Source: Candidatus Aminicenans sakinawicola JGI OTU-1 (lineage in GTDB: Bacteria; Acidobacteriota; Aminicenantia; Aminicenantales; Aminicenantaceae). Taken from it: DNA of 30,569 nt. Shown one piece after another: positions 1 through 7,579 of the stretch (position 1 is its first letter; the number at the start of each line of letters is the position of its first letter). Location of the stretch: assembly GCA_000493965.1 (NCBI GenBank), contig AWNV01000039.1, forward strand, positions 1-30,569. The letters are read 5' to 3'. The notes beneath the pieces are model-generated. The model was given only the letters and a program-made list of their open reading frames with translations. It was not told the DNA's origin and made no database searches. The translations under genes were made by a program, and so were the position numbers.

Positions 1-46
1 GTTAAAAATCTTAGTGGAGCGCAGACATGCCCTCAAATTTATCTTA
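1..46. repeat. Diverged copy of a dispersed intergenic repeat
   Basis: Aligns without gaps to 28073-28118 at about three quarters of positions. The shared core is an opening GTTAAAAATCT followed by GGAGCGCAG and CAT. The second copy lies beside a REP element, so this may be the edge of a similar element continuing outside the window. No coding content was recognised. Confidence 0.4.
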
Positions 47-51
47 TCTAA

Positions 52-85
52 ATAACTTATCAGCAATTTTTATGAATAATTCAGG
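52..85 (+). repeat. 34-bp exact direct repeat, copy 1
   Basis: Identical over 34 bases to 24012-24045. Both copies lie upstream of a gene. In one frame both would encode NLSAIFMNNSG, so the sequence may come from a duplicated coding fragment. Flanking bases differ completely, giving sharp edges as expected of a recombination or insertion scar. Confidence 0.75.
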
Positions 86-108
86 AGAACGTGGATTATT
101 CATTCCTT

Positions 109-137
109 TTGACATGAGATTTTTCTTGTGATATAAG
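109..137 (+). promoter_or_regulatory. Sigma-70-type promoter
   Basis: TTGACA (109-114), a 17-base spacer and TATAAG (132-137), the latter preceded by TGTGA so that the -10 is TGA-extended. It points at the gene starting at 240, giving a leader of about 100 bases. The same arrangement recurs at 7146, 9354 and 30343 on the other strand. Confidence 0.6.
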
Positions 138-239
138 TTTTCGTACAGATTAAGAATATCCGGGATGATGGGAATAGATATCAGGAATGAGAGAGAAATT
201 ATGTTTGGTTAGAGGAATATCCAGAGGGGAAAACACAAG

Positions 240-758
240 ATGAAAAAGCGTGATGAAATTAAAATTCATTTGAAAGCTTCAAAGGCTTTGGAATGTTTGA
301 CAAAATCTACAAAGATTTTTGGAGATCTGTTACAGGAGAAAAATAATTTCAATTATCCGGATTATTGTCTTGCCAGAAATTTGCTGAGAGATGGGGAGGC
401 TTTTTATGACGAGACGATGAAAAGCGCAAAAAAGCTTTTGGGGCCTTTGCCAGAAGATGCCTCAGAAGAATTTGATAGATGGCGAACTGATTCACTCTGG
501 GAAAAGAACATGCTGGCAAAAAGCAAAGATTATGAATCTTTGGAATCGGAGTTTTTTAAAGATGAAATTTTAAGAAAGTGGATGACAGTCGAAGAAATGA
601 AGAAGTTTTTGAAAGAAAATATTCATAGTCAGAGAGTAGGGAAGAGGAAACTGGTTAATATCAAGGTAAGAATGATTATAGATAAATTGAAAGAGCTTCT
701 CCGGCAGGCACGTGATTTGCAAAAAGAAGTCTTTAAAAAGCAGCAGGAATCTCTCTAG
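240..758 (+). CDS. Hypothetical charged helical protein
   Basis: A 172-residue protein that I do not recognise. It is rich in Lys, Glu and Leu, has no signal peptide or membrane segment, and ends in a long amphipathic stretch (about 130-170) that could form a coiled coil. The ATG follows GAGGGG at a slightly long spacing, and a good promoter lies at 109-137. Its stop codon overlaps that of the convergent gene at 755 by a few bases, with no terminator between them. Coding is supported by length, the start signals and its fit against the neighbour; function is unknown. Confidence 0.65.
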   Translation: MKKRDEIKIHLKASKALECLTKSTKIFGDLLQEKNNFNYPDYCLARNLLRDGEAFYDETMKSAKKLLGPLPEDASEEFDRWRTDSLWEKNMLAKSKDYESLESEFFKDEILRKWMTVEEMKKFLKENIHSQRVGKRKLVNIKVRMIIDKLKELLRQARDLQKEVFKKQQESL

Positions 759-3082
759 CGGTTTAAATCAATTTCGTCCCGCCAGTACCGCATTTTTCCG
801 ATGCCAGCTTTGTCAGGGCTTCCGTCGAAAGCCAATCCGAAAAAGGAAGGTTTGGCTTCAACAAGAACATTATTCTTGAAAAAGGCTTTAGTCAAATTGA
901 CGATTGTGTAATTGAGTTTTCCTCTGTTAATAGATGCAAAGACAAAATCGCCGTTTGTTTCAAGATCCCCATAAATGATTTTCCCCGATTCATATGTATA
1001 TCTGGGGCGCCGCCAGTCACGGCACATATCCATGCGAAGGTCGTTTTTGACACACACTAAAATCTTTTTACTGCCCACCTTGATTTGGATCCCCATACCG
1101 GCTCTTTTATCCTTGACAGGGAGGAGGCTTATGCTGTCAACCCACTTTTGGGGAGATTCGTTTGTGCGGTGAGGGATTAGCACGGTTATAAAACCTGCAG
1201 TTTCACCCAGCTCAAAATGCTGAGCAGTTGTCTGGTGAATGAGAAGTTCATCTTGATAATGACGTTTTTCCGATTCCACACCTTCCAGTTTGTATTGTGT
1301 TAAAGGAAAGAAAATGAGAAGATTAGTATTCACAGGAAGTTTATTATTCTGGATTTTGTCATATACTGTATCATACCAGTGTTCTCCATGAGCTGTGATT
1401 TTCCTGGTGTGCCAGAGATTTGAAAGTGTGAAATATTCTTTGTTTTGTGCTTTAAAAATATCGAAAACAACGAAGATTTCTGGGTCTTTTACATAAGTTA
1501 TTACACGGTCCCATTCGTATCCCATCTTCTCATCGATTACTCTCGTGCGGCTGTAATCGAAGTCAGAGAGTGTCAGGAAATCGACTTTTTGAGTTCGTAT
1601 TTCTCGGTAAGAGCCTGCATTGTGGAGAAAATCTAGAACATTCTGCTCCGGAACTGCCTCGCGAATACTGTAGCGGTACTGTCCTTTCTGCTGTCCCATC
1701 CAGATTTTTTCCGCCCGGACACACAGCCGGTTATGGAAGTAATCCTGTCTGTATGCACCAAAAGGGCCGCTCGGCATGTAATCCCTGTAACCTCCATCAT
1801 GAAGAAGGACAGAACCATCTGACATAAGCAGTACGATACTGTTTTCGTCGGAATGTCCATGGGTCATTTTTTCTTCTTCCACAGGGATTGTGTCTCTTAA
1901 ATAGTCACGGAAATTTAAGCCTCCGTCTCCTTCATCCCTGTAATTTAATAGTAAATAGGTTGCAGAACTGTTCCAACCGTTGCGGAATACGATTTTTTTC
2001 CCCTGGACATCTTCCATGACTTCTTCTGATAAAACTTTGGGAGCGGAGACCTGAATCTTATCACTTCCCCATAGGTAACAATCTAATAGGATGAGTCCTA
2101 AGCCAACATTTGCAGGATTTGAAAAATCGATAAATTTATGCGAAATTGTTGCAGCAGCCCATTTCATATTAGGGTCTTTATATTGATTTGCGGCAGCCTC
2201 GAAGAAAACCAGATAACGGTTCCAATTTGACTGCCAGTTCGCATCTCCAAAGTCCGGGATTATCCCTTCTGGACACATCAAATGCAGGAAATATTTGGCG
2301 TAATAATACATTTCAGGAGTTTTAAAGAGTTCTTCCATTTTCCTCATGGAATAAGCATAGCCGCAGAGGGCATAAAGCCAGACTCCGTGATAAATGGTGG
2401 CATCTTCGATCTCCCAGTTTCCCCAGTTGTCATCTCCAAGAGCCTTCCGCTGCATTTCCCATTTTTTTGAGTCCGGATGGTTGGGTAAAGCACGTACAGC
2501 CCATGATAAAGATTCTGCGCGAAGCGCTGCACGGTTCATTGTTCCCCATTCTGCACTCCGCAGAAGGTACTGCATGCTTTCGGCAATAAGCGTTTCTATT
2601 TTTGAATTTTCTTTATCTGTGAAAATTTTCAGCCGGTGAAGAGTGTCGTATGCACGTATATAACGCATAACTGTAAAAAAATCCGGAAGTGCCGGAACAT
2701 TCCCGTTGTAATCTGTGCGATTCTTAATAGCCCAGCCCGGATATATTGAACTAAAGTCTCCATATGTCAACAGAATTTTCCTGGCACGCTTTGCGTATTC
2801 TGCATTTTTTTCTTTTTCATACAAATATGCATATATTACCGCTGTTTCCAGAAGCCCACCGGGGGGACGGTAACCGAAGACACTTTCAGGATCAAAATGT
2901 TGTTTCCATTTTTCGATTACTTCGTCGTAATGCTGCCATGTCCAATCTGCAGACGCACGGGCATATTCCAGGTACTGGCCGAGGGGGACAGCATCAAGGG
3001 AAAAACCCTGATTTATTAGAAGAAATACAGAAGAACTTATGATAACAAAAGATATGAGAAATTTAGATTTTCTTTTACCCAT
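755..3082 (-). CDS. Secreted heparinase II/III-like polysaccharide lyase-fold protein
   Basis: A 775-residue protein with an N-terminal signal peptide (about 1-29). The middle (about 60-340) is helix- and Trp-rich with repeated aromatic segments, as in the alpha/alpha-toroid of heparinase and alginate lyases. It is followed by a beta-rich half containing HGHSD (residues 408-412), a DGGYRDY segment and QDYFHNRL (His450-Asn451). That order, HGHxD then a D-G-G/Y segment then HN, is the signature of the heparinase II/III-like family, so the likely role is cleavage of an acidic polysaccharide in the periplasm or outside the cell. It lies 33 bases after the C69 peptidase gene and is probably cotranscribed with it. 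The ribosome binding site is weak (GGAAA). Family fairly sure; substrate unknown. Confidence 0.72.
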   Translation of the reverse strand: MGKRKSKFLISFVIISSSVFLLINQGFSLDAVPLGQYLEYARASADWTWQHYDEVIEKWKQHFDPESVFGYRPPGGLLETAVIYAYLYEKEKNAEYAKRARKILLTYGDFSSIYPGWAIKNRTDYNGNVPALPDFFTVMRYIRAYDTLHRLKIFTDKENSKIETLIAESMQYLLRSAEWGTMNRAALRAESLSWAVRALPNHPDSKKWEMQRKALGDDNWGNWEIEDATIYHGVWLYALCGYAYSMRKMEELFKTPEMYYYAKYFLHLMCPEGIIPDFGDANWQSNWNRYLVFFEAAANQYKDPNMKWAAATISHKFIDFSNPANVGLGLILLDCYLWGSDKIQVSAPKVLSEEVMEDVQGKKIVFRNGWNSSATYLLLNYRDEGDGGLNFRDYLRDTIPVEEEKMTHGHSDENSIVLLMSDGSVLLHDGGYRDYMPSGPFGAYRQDYFHNRLCVRAEKIWMGQQKGQYRYSIREAVPEQNVLDFLHNAGSYREIRTQKVDFLTLSDFDYSRTRVIDEKMGYEWDRVITYVKDPEIFVVFDIFKAQNKEYFTLSNLWHTRKITAHGEHWYDTVYDKIQNNKLPVNTNLLIFFPLTQYKLEGVESEKRHYQDELLIHQTTAQHFELGETAGFITVLIPHRTNESPQKWVDSISLLPVKDKRAGMGIQIKVGSKKILVCVKNDLRMDMCRDWRRPRYTYESGKIIYGDLETNGDFVFASINRGKLNYTIVNLTKAFFKNNVLVEAKPSFFGLAFDGSPDKAGIGKMRYWRDEIDLNR

Positions 3083-3115
3083 GTGTTATTTCCATCCGTC
3101 TACAGCAGTTGTGTG

Positions 3116-4753
3116 TCAGTTCTGATCCTTTTTTTTGCTATCCCATTCAGGTAATTTGAATTGTTCAGGTTTGGATTTTATGACTTTTTTCAGCCATTCG
3201 GATGGATATCCGACTCCGCGGGGACGGCCCATTTTATCTTTGACATATCCGTCGTTGTATTTTGTCAGGAGATATTCTCCCAATTCTATCCAGCGTTTAA
3301 CCACTAGTTCACCGCGGCTGACAGAGTAATCCGTCAGGAATTTTGCGGTGAGTTCTGGATCGGACTTTAACATCTCGAGTGCTGTTTTTTCTATAACAGG
3401 TTGGAGAGCTAATGAGTTGCCTTCCAGAGCTGTCTGGACTTTCTGTATATCTTTAACCATGTAGGAATACTTTAAATTTGCGATGTTCGACACAAAATTG
3501 AACACCCACCATGCTGAATCCCATGAAAATTTTTGAAGATTTCCGATAGTAAATGGTTTAGGCAGATCGTTAATACAGCAGTAAAGCGGGATATAACAGG
3601 TAGTGTAAGTGTCGTCAACACCATACCAGTACACGCCTCCGACTGCATCAGGAAGCCATCCGCGTGATTGTGAGATGAAAGAAAATCCGGTTTGCTGTGT
3701 GGAAATGGGACGCTCCCAGCTGTATTTAACTCCATCTACTTCCCAGGTAAGTCCTCTGCAGCGGATAGGACACCCGAAAGGTCCGGCATCTATGCCTTTT
3801 GTCATATCAAAATCTGTCCCCTCATAATGGTCGCGCATAATATTCATAACATCATGCAAAGAAAGCTTGTTATCAGGTTTGATCCACAGTGGGTACGGTT
3901 TTGCTCCCTTCACGCCGCGTTGGAAATCCGGAGACAGATTCATGGATGGTGCGCTCCTGCGGAACATGCTCCAGACTCTGGAAGCACATGTTCTGAGAGA
4001 GGAAGGTTCAGGGGGGCAATAAGCATACCTGAAACTGAAAGGTTTTCCAGATTTTTTATCATAGTATCCTTTTTCTATTGCAAAGGAGATAACGTTTTTG
4101 GAATACATGCAGTTTTCAGGGTCATCAAGCGGAAATTCGCCTATGCGGGACATATTTGCATGGCCGGAGACATACCCGTCAGGAATCCGGAGTGCCACCC
4201 AGTTAGCTCCTTTTCCTCCTGCTCCAGGCCCGATCATTTCCATTATCCAGGCTTCTTCCTTATCGGCTATTGAAAAGGATTCCCCTGTGCTTGCATATCC
4301 GTATTCTTCCACAAGTTCGGCCATGACTTTTATAGCCTCTCTGGCTGTTTTTGCACGCTGGAGGGCAAGCCTCATCATAAAGAAATAATGAAGCAGTCCG
4401 TCCGGATTACGCAGTTCTCTGCGGCCTCCGAATGTAGTCTCGCCAATTGCAAGCTGGTATTCGTTGATTAATCCGACGACCGCGTATGTGCGAGAAACCT
4501 GCTTTACCTTTCCTATGATTTTGCCGTCCCGGCCGCTTATTTCGATATATTCATCTGGTTTATGGTCCTGGGCAGGAATATATTCAAGATGCGGCAGAAA
4601 TTCCCCGTCACATGTATATGTGATCATTACTGAACCGTCCTTCGAGGCTCCCTTTGTCACAAGAAAGCTAGAACAGTCATCCTGTGCCCATTGGCCTGTT
4701 ACAAATAAAAACAAAATAGAAATAAGAATAAGAGGAATAATTTTTCGTTTCAT
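3116..4753 (-). CDS. Secreted family C69 (PepD-like) dipeptidase
   Basis: A 545-residue Ntn-hydrolase of peptidase family C69. Residues 1-24 form a signal peptide ending WAQ, followed by DDC-SSF; Cys27 would become the N-terminal nucleophile after processing, as in C69 enzymes. Family features follow: KDGSVMI, the IGETTFGGR segment, an ADKEEAWIMEM strand and GHANMSRI. The ATG at 4753 is chosen because AAGGAGG lies 8 bases upstream; an in-frame TTG two codons earlier is poorly placed. It should cleave small peptides in the periplasm. It heads a minus-strand unit with the heparinase-like gene and is divergent from the nitroreductase gene. Confidence 0.85.
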   Translation of the reverse strand: MKRKIIPLILISILFLFVTGQWAQDDCSSFLVTKGASKDGSVMITYTCDGEFLPHLEYIPAQDHKPDEYIEISGRDGKIIGKVKQVSRTYAVVGLINEYQLAIGETTFGGRRELRNPDGLLHYFFMMRLALQRAKTAREAIKVMAELVEEYGYASTGESFSIADKEEAWIMEMIGPGAGGKGANWVALRIPDGYVSGHANMSRIGEFPLDDPENCMYSKNVISFAIEKGYYDKKSGKPFSFRYAYCPPEPSSLRTCASRVWSMFRRSAPSMNLSPDFQRGVKGAKPYPLWIKPDNKLSLHDVMNIMRDHYEGTDFDMTKGIDAGPFGCPIRCRGLTWEVDGVKYSWERPISTQQTGFSFISQSRGWLPDAVGGVYWYGVDDTYTTCYIPLYCCINDLPKPFTIGNLQKFSWDSAWWVFNFVSNIANLKYSYMVKDIQKVQTALEGNSLALQPVIEKTALEMLKSDPELTAKFLTDYSVSRGELVVKRWIELGEYLLTKYNDGYVKDKMGRPRGVGYPSEWLKKVIKSKPEQFKLPEWDSKKKDQN

Positions 4754-4793
4754 TGCCAAGTCCTCCTTATAATTATTAACTTTTCAGATTTAA

Positions 4794-4820
4794 CGTATAG
4801 CAGGATGTAAAAAAAATCAA
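4794..4820 (-). promoter_or_regulatory. Candidate promoter of the C69 dipeptidase unit
   Basis: On the minus strand TTGATT (4815-4820) and TATACG (4794-4799) are separated by 15 bases, and the -10 is preceded by TGC (extended -10). The short spacer lowers confidence. It would give a leader of about 40 bases before the ATG at 4753. Confidence 0.35.
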
Positions 4821-4863
4821 GATAATTTAATCTTTTTAAAAGGAATAGACAGTTGAACTTTTA

Positions 4864-4872
4864 TGTTATAAT
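4864..4872 (+). promoter_or_regulatory. Extended -10 promoter before the nitroreductase gene
   Basis: TGTTATAAT is a perfect extended -10 element (TGn followed by TATAAT). No good -35 box lies 17 bases upstream. Distance to the ATG at 4991 is about 120 bases, so an unexplored leader would exist. Confidence 0.4.
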
Positions 4873-4990
4873 AAACTACAGCGCTGGGATGAGGAATAAA
4901 GGGCAGAGGGTCTGTTTAATCAATTTCTTTCAGAAAAGTTTGATATGTTATCCTGTTTTGATTTCTGTCATGGGAAGGAGGTTTAAGAAA

Positions 4991-5680
4991 ATGAGTAATA
5001 TGAAAGTCACAGGATTTATTTTAGTATTTGCTTTATTGTCTATGATGACAATTTTTGCAAATACAATGCAGGAGGAAAAAATAATGCTTCCTTCACCGTC
5101 AAAGGAAGGGAAAATATCCGTTGAAGAGGCTATCGTGAACAGACGCACTGTCAGAAGTTTTAAACCGGATCCTATTGCTGTCTCTGATTTATCGCAGCTT
5201 CTGTGGGCTGCTCAGGGAATAACGGATACGAGAAGAGGGCTGCGTTCTGCTCCTTCTGGAGGTGCCCTATATCCTCTGGATGTTTATGCTGTTATCGGGA
5301 AAAAAGGAGTAAAAGGGCTGGCAGAAGGGGTGTATAGGTATCTTCCAGAAAGTCATTCTATCGAGAAGTTAGCAGAGAGGGATCGAAGAGGTGAACTCGC
5401 ACGGGCAGCGCTCGGACAGAACTGGATGACTCAAGCCCCTGTAATTTTTGTGATTACCTCGGAGTATAAGCGGATAAACAAAAAGTACGGGAATAGGGGT
5501 ATCCGTTATGCCCTTATTGAAGTAGGACATGTAGGCCAGAACATATTCCTTCAGGCAGGATCGCTTGGCCTGGGAGCAGGGATTGTCGGGGCATTTAATG
5601 ACCAGGAAGTGGCAAAGGTGATAAGTGCTTTACCAGGTCATGAACCCCTGTCCATCATGCCAGTTGGCTATAAAAAATAG
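4991..5680 (+). CDS. SagB/ThcOx-type nitroreductase family protein
   Basis: A 229-residue protein of the FMN-dependent nitroreductase superfamily. After an N-terminal hydrophobic signal-like segment (about 5-23, ending IFANT) it has the family start SVEEAIVNRRTVRSFK, then LSQLLWAAQGIT, SAPSGGALYPLDVYAV (FMN/phosphate region), a VGHVGQNIFLQAGSLGLG helix and the closing IMPVGY. This pattern matches SagB-type oxidoreductases. The start is fixed by AAGGAGG at 4975-4981, nine bases before the ATG; reading further upstream would run over the likely leader. The signal-like N terminus suggests it acts outside the cytoplasm, which is seen in other secreted nitroreductase-like proteins. No azoline-synthesis partner lies nearby, so the substrate is unknown. 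Confidence 0.82.
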   Translation: MSNMKVTGFILVFALLSMMTIFANTMQEEKIMLPSPSKEGKISVEEAIVNRRTVRSFKPDPIAVSDLSQLLWAAQGITDTRRGLRSAPSGGALYPLDVYAVIGKKGVKGLAEGVYRYLPESHSIEKLAERDRRGELARAALGQNWMTQAPVIFVITSEYKRINKKYGNRGIRYALIEVGHVGQNIFLQAGSLGLGAGIVGAFNDQEVAKVISALPGHEPLSIMPVGYKK

Positions 5681-5774
5681 AGAGGAATTCATCTTTTATT
5701 CTATTCATGAAAAATGTCCTTTACCTTTCGCTTTTTATGCCTTATTATCACTTCACTTAAGAAAATCAGAGACT

Positions 5775-5957
5775 GCTAGCGGCGGAAGCGACCATGCACC
5801 ATTTGCAATGAACAAGATCCCGTGGGTGTTCTTTTTTGCAGCCATGACAGAGGATTATCATCAACTGAGCGACACTGTGAAGAAAGTCAGTCCAAACATG
5901 ATTGAGAAGATTACTCGGCTTACATATTTGACTGCTTTCAGCTTGGCTGACAAATAA
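5775..5957 (+). pseudogene. C-terminal fragment of an M28-family aminopeptidase
   Basis: The open frame encodes about 60 residues beginning ASGGSDHAPF and continuing through IPWVFFF, EDYHQLSDT and a closing helix. SDHxPF carries the last zinc-binding His of M28 peptidases, and YHxxSD follows it in intact members, so this is the end of such a gene without its first three quarters. No start codon or ribosome binding site precedes it; it begins about 95 bases after the nitroreductase stop. It differs from the intact M28 gene at 7580 and belongs to another subfamily. It is followed by a hairpin terminator. Confidence 0.75.
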
Positions 5958-5960
5958 TAC

Positions 5961-5990
5961 AAAAAAGGTACCAGGCACCTTTTTTCATTT
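5961..5990. terminator. Bidirectional hairpin terminator (GGTACC-type repeat)
   Basis: AAAAAAGGT pairs with ACCTTTTTT around a 7-base loop, flanked by A and T runs on both sides. It sits between the M28 scrap and the convergent GNAT gene and can serve both. Its GGTACCAGG core resembles the perfect palindrome at 29612-29648. Confidence 0.65.
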
Positions 5991-5991
5991 T

Positions 5992-7050
5992 TCAAATCTG
6001 AACTTCATAGACATCCGGGATGTTTTCAATAACAACATCCGGGTTGAAACTCCAGGAGACCATTTTTACTGACCTGAAATAAGGAAAAAAGTGAGCCTTG
6101 TAAAGAGGAGCCATCGGATAGTACTTCTTTGTAAACTCCAGTGCCCCTATGCAGTTAGATTCTTTAATATAATGAAGAAAAGCGTTAATAAAACCTACCC
6201 GCTCCCGACCTGAAAGTGTTGGATAAGCCACATGGTTTATCCATGCCCACCGTTCTTTGGTCTTGCCAATATGTTCATACAGAATATAATTGATAAGTCC
6301 CTCTACCCTGCCCGATTTTTCATAAACAAGGGTTTTCGAAACATCAGGATAATCCAGTTCCCAGGCAAGTTCATCCCTTTCCCATACTCTTGCCAGACCA
6401 ACATGCTCCTTGTATTGATTGAGAAGGTTCAGGCATGCTTCAATGTCTTCCGGCCTGTATTCCCTTACAGATACAGATGAATTGGTTTTTGGGTGCCGGT
6501 GTGCACCAATAATCTTAATTGCCACCTTTTCCCATGACTTAAGGCCTTCAGAAACAGAAGCACGTTCAAGGTCAAGCACCCTGGCAACAACATACATCCG
6601 TTTCACGAATTTAACCGGATCGCCTGATTCTTCAAGCTTCTTGATCATCAGCGAAGACCTGTGACCCGATTCAAGTGTGAATAACGTAAAATCATATTTT
6701 AACTCTTTGTTGAACTTGAGGCCCTCACGGATAATTGCCAGGCCAAGGCCTCGGCGAAGCAGCTCTTTTCTTGTAACCATGATGCAGCTGAGGGCTGCAT
6801 AGTATTTCTTTCCTTTGAAGCTAAAGTGCCGCGGCAAATTGGCTAAAAATGAAACAACCTCGTCCCCACGATAAGCCGCAATAAGAGCTCTTTCATCCTG
6901 TATGTGTCCAAATAAGTACTTCAAAAATGCAGGCCGGTAAAAATTAGGAAAGGATTCAATCCCATATTCGTCGCGCCACGAAGAAAAAGCCATTTTTTCA
7001 AGACCTTCGATATCGCCGCGGAAAGGTTCGATAGAAATATCAGAGAGCAT
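5992..7050 (-). CDS. GNAT-family N-acetyltransferase with two GNAT-like halves
   Basis: A 352-residue cytoplasmic protein. The first half contains a GNAT core with VTRKELLRRGLGLAI (about residues 90-105), matching the acetyl-CoA loop R/Q-x-x-G-x-G/A. After a linker the second half starts with VREYRPEDIEACLNLL and has further GNAT-like strands (LINYILYEH, WAWINHVAYPTL). It therefore resembles tandem-GNAT proteins in which only one half may bind acetyl-CoA. The ATG at 7050 is chosen because the near-consensus AGGAGGTG lies just before it, though only four bases separate GGAGG from ATG. Promoter at 7146-7174. The acceptor substrate is not evident. Confidence 0.75.
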   Translation of the reverse strand: MLSDISIEPFRGDIEGLEKMAFSSWRDEYGIESFPNFYRPAFLKYLFGHIQDERALIAAYRGDEVVSFLANLPRHFSFKGKKYYAALSCIMVTRKELLRRGLGLAIIREGLKFNKELKYDFTLFTLESGHRSSLMIKKLEESGDPVKFVKRMYVVARVLDLERASVSEGLKSWEKVAIKIIGAHRHPKTNSSVSVREYRPEDIEACLNLLNQYKEHVGLARVWERDELAWELDYPDVSKTLVYEKSGRVEGLINYILYEHIGKTKERWAWINHVAYPTLSGRERVGFINAFLHYIKESNCIGALEFTKKYYPMAPLYKAHFFPYFRSVKMVSWSFNPDVVIENIPDVYEVQI

Positions 7051-7145
7051 TACACCTCCTGTTTCTTCAAATTGTAGTGTTCTTCTTTTAATATTTGAAG
7101 CTCGTAAAATTTTAAAGCTCGTAAGCACATCTGATTTGTTTTTAA

Positions 7146-7174
7146 GCTATATCACAGCAAAATATCAAGGTCAA
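7146..7174 (-). promoter_or_regulatory. Sigma-70-type promoter of the GNAT gene
   Basis: On the minus strand TTGACC (7169-7174), a 17-base spacer, and TATAGC (7146-7151) with TGTGA immediately before it. Leader about 95 bases. Shares spacing and the TGTGATATA block with the promoters at 109, 9354 and 30343. Confidence 0.6.
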
Positions 7175-7462
7175 ATATTGCCGGAGTTCTCCTAATTTTC
7201 CTGTATATTTAGCACTAATCAAAAGATACTGGATAATGAGTTCCTACCAAAGACGCAATCGCTCCTTTCAAAGGATCAGTTCAGTTGATTGAGAAAACCG
7301 TTTAGAGGCTGAGCTGGCACGGTTCTTCTCCTTAAAGGATAAGAGAGCGAACCCGGAAAGCGAGCTGATTTTGACTCGCTGGGGCAAATTCTGCGTGTAT
7401 TAGAAGCATCTGACCTGATCCAGGAAACAAGAAAATTTCGGGTACTCCTGAGCCTTTTCTTC
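7175..7462. other. Gene-free stretch with decayed-looking short frames
   Basis: No intact gene. Two short plus-strand frames overlap here, one with LEAELARFFSLKDKRANPES and one with DFDSLGQILRVLEASDLIQE; together they look like one frameshifted coding remnant. I cannot assign a family, and neither has a start codon with a ribosome binding site. Confidence 0.3.
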
Positions 7463-7489
7463 TTGACATTTTCGAAACACAGTGATAAT
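7463..7489 (+). promoter_or_regulatory. Promoter of the M28 peptidase gene
   Basis: TTGACA (7463-7468) and GATAAT (7484-7489) are 15 bases apart, inside the string AGTGATAAT that resembles the TGTGATATA block of the other promoters here. Leader about 85 bases to the ATG at 7580. Confidence 0.45.
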
Positions 7490-7579
7490 TCAAAACTCTC
7501 TTAACAAGAACCAGAAGTACCAGGACTTATATTGGAACATTAAAATATCTGGCCTGGAAATATTTTAAGGAGGGCAATA

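Noticed and set aside
975..3042. Several plus-strand frames of 60-90 codons opposite the heparinase-like gene
   Set aside because: They lie wholly antisense to a well-supported gene and lack ribosome binding sites or recognisable motifs.
3692..4273. 193-codon plus-strand frame opposite the C69 gene
   Set aside because: Antisense shadow; the C69 frame has catalytic motifs, signal peptide and a good start, this one has none.
4853..4990. 46-residue N-terminal extension of the nitroreductase
   Set aside because: It covers the extended -10 element and the AAGGAGG site at 4975; the ATG at 4991 is followed by a signal-like segment.
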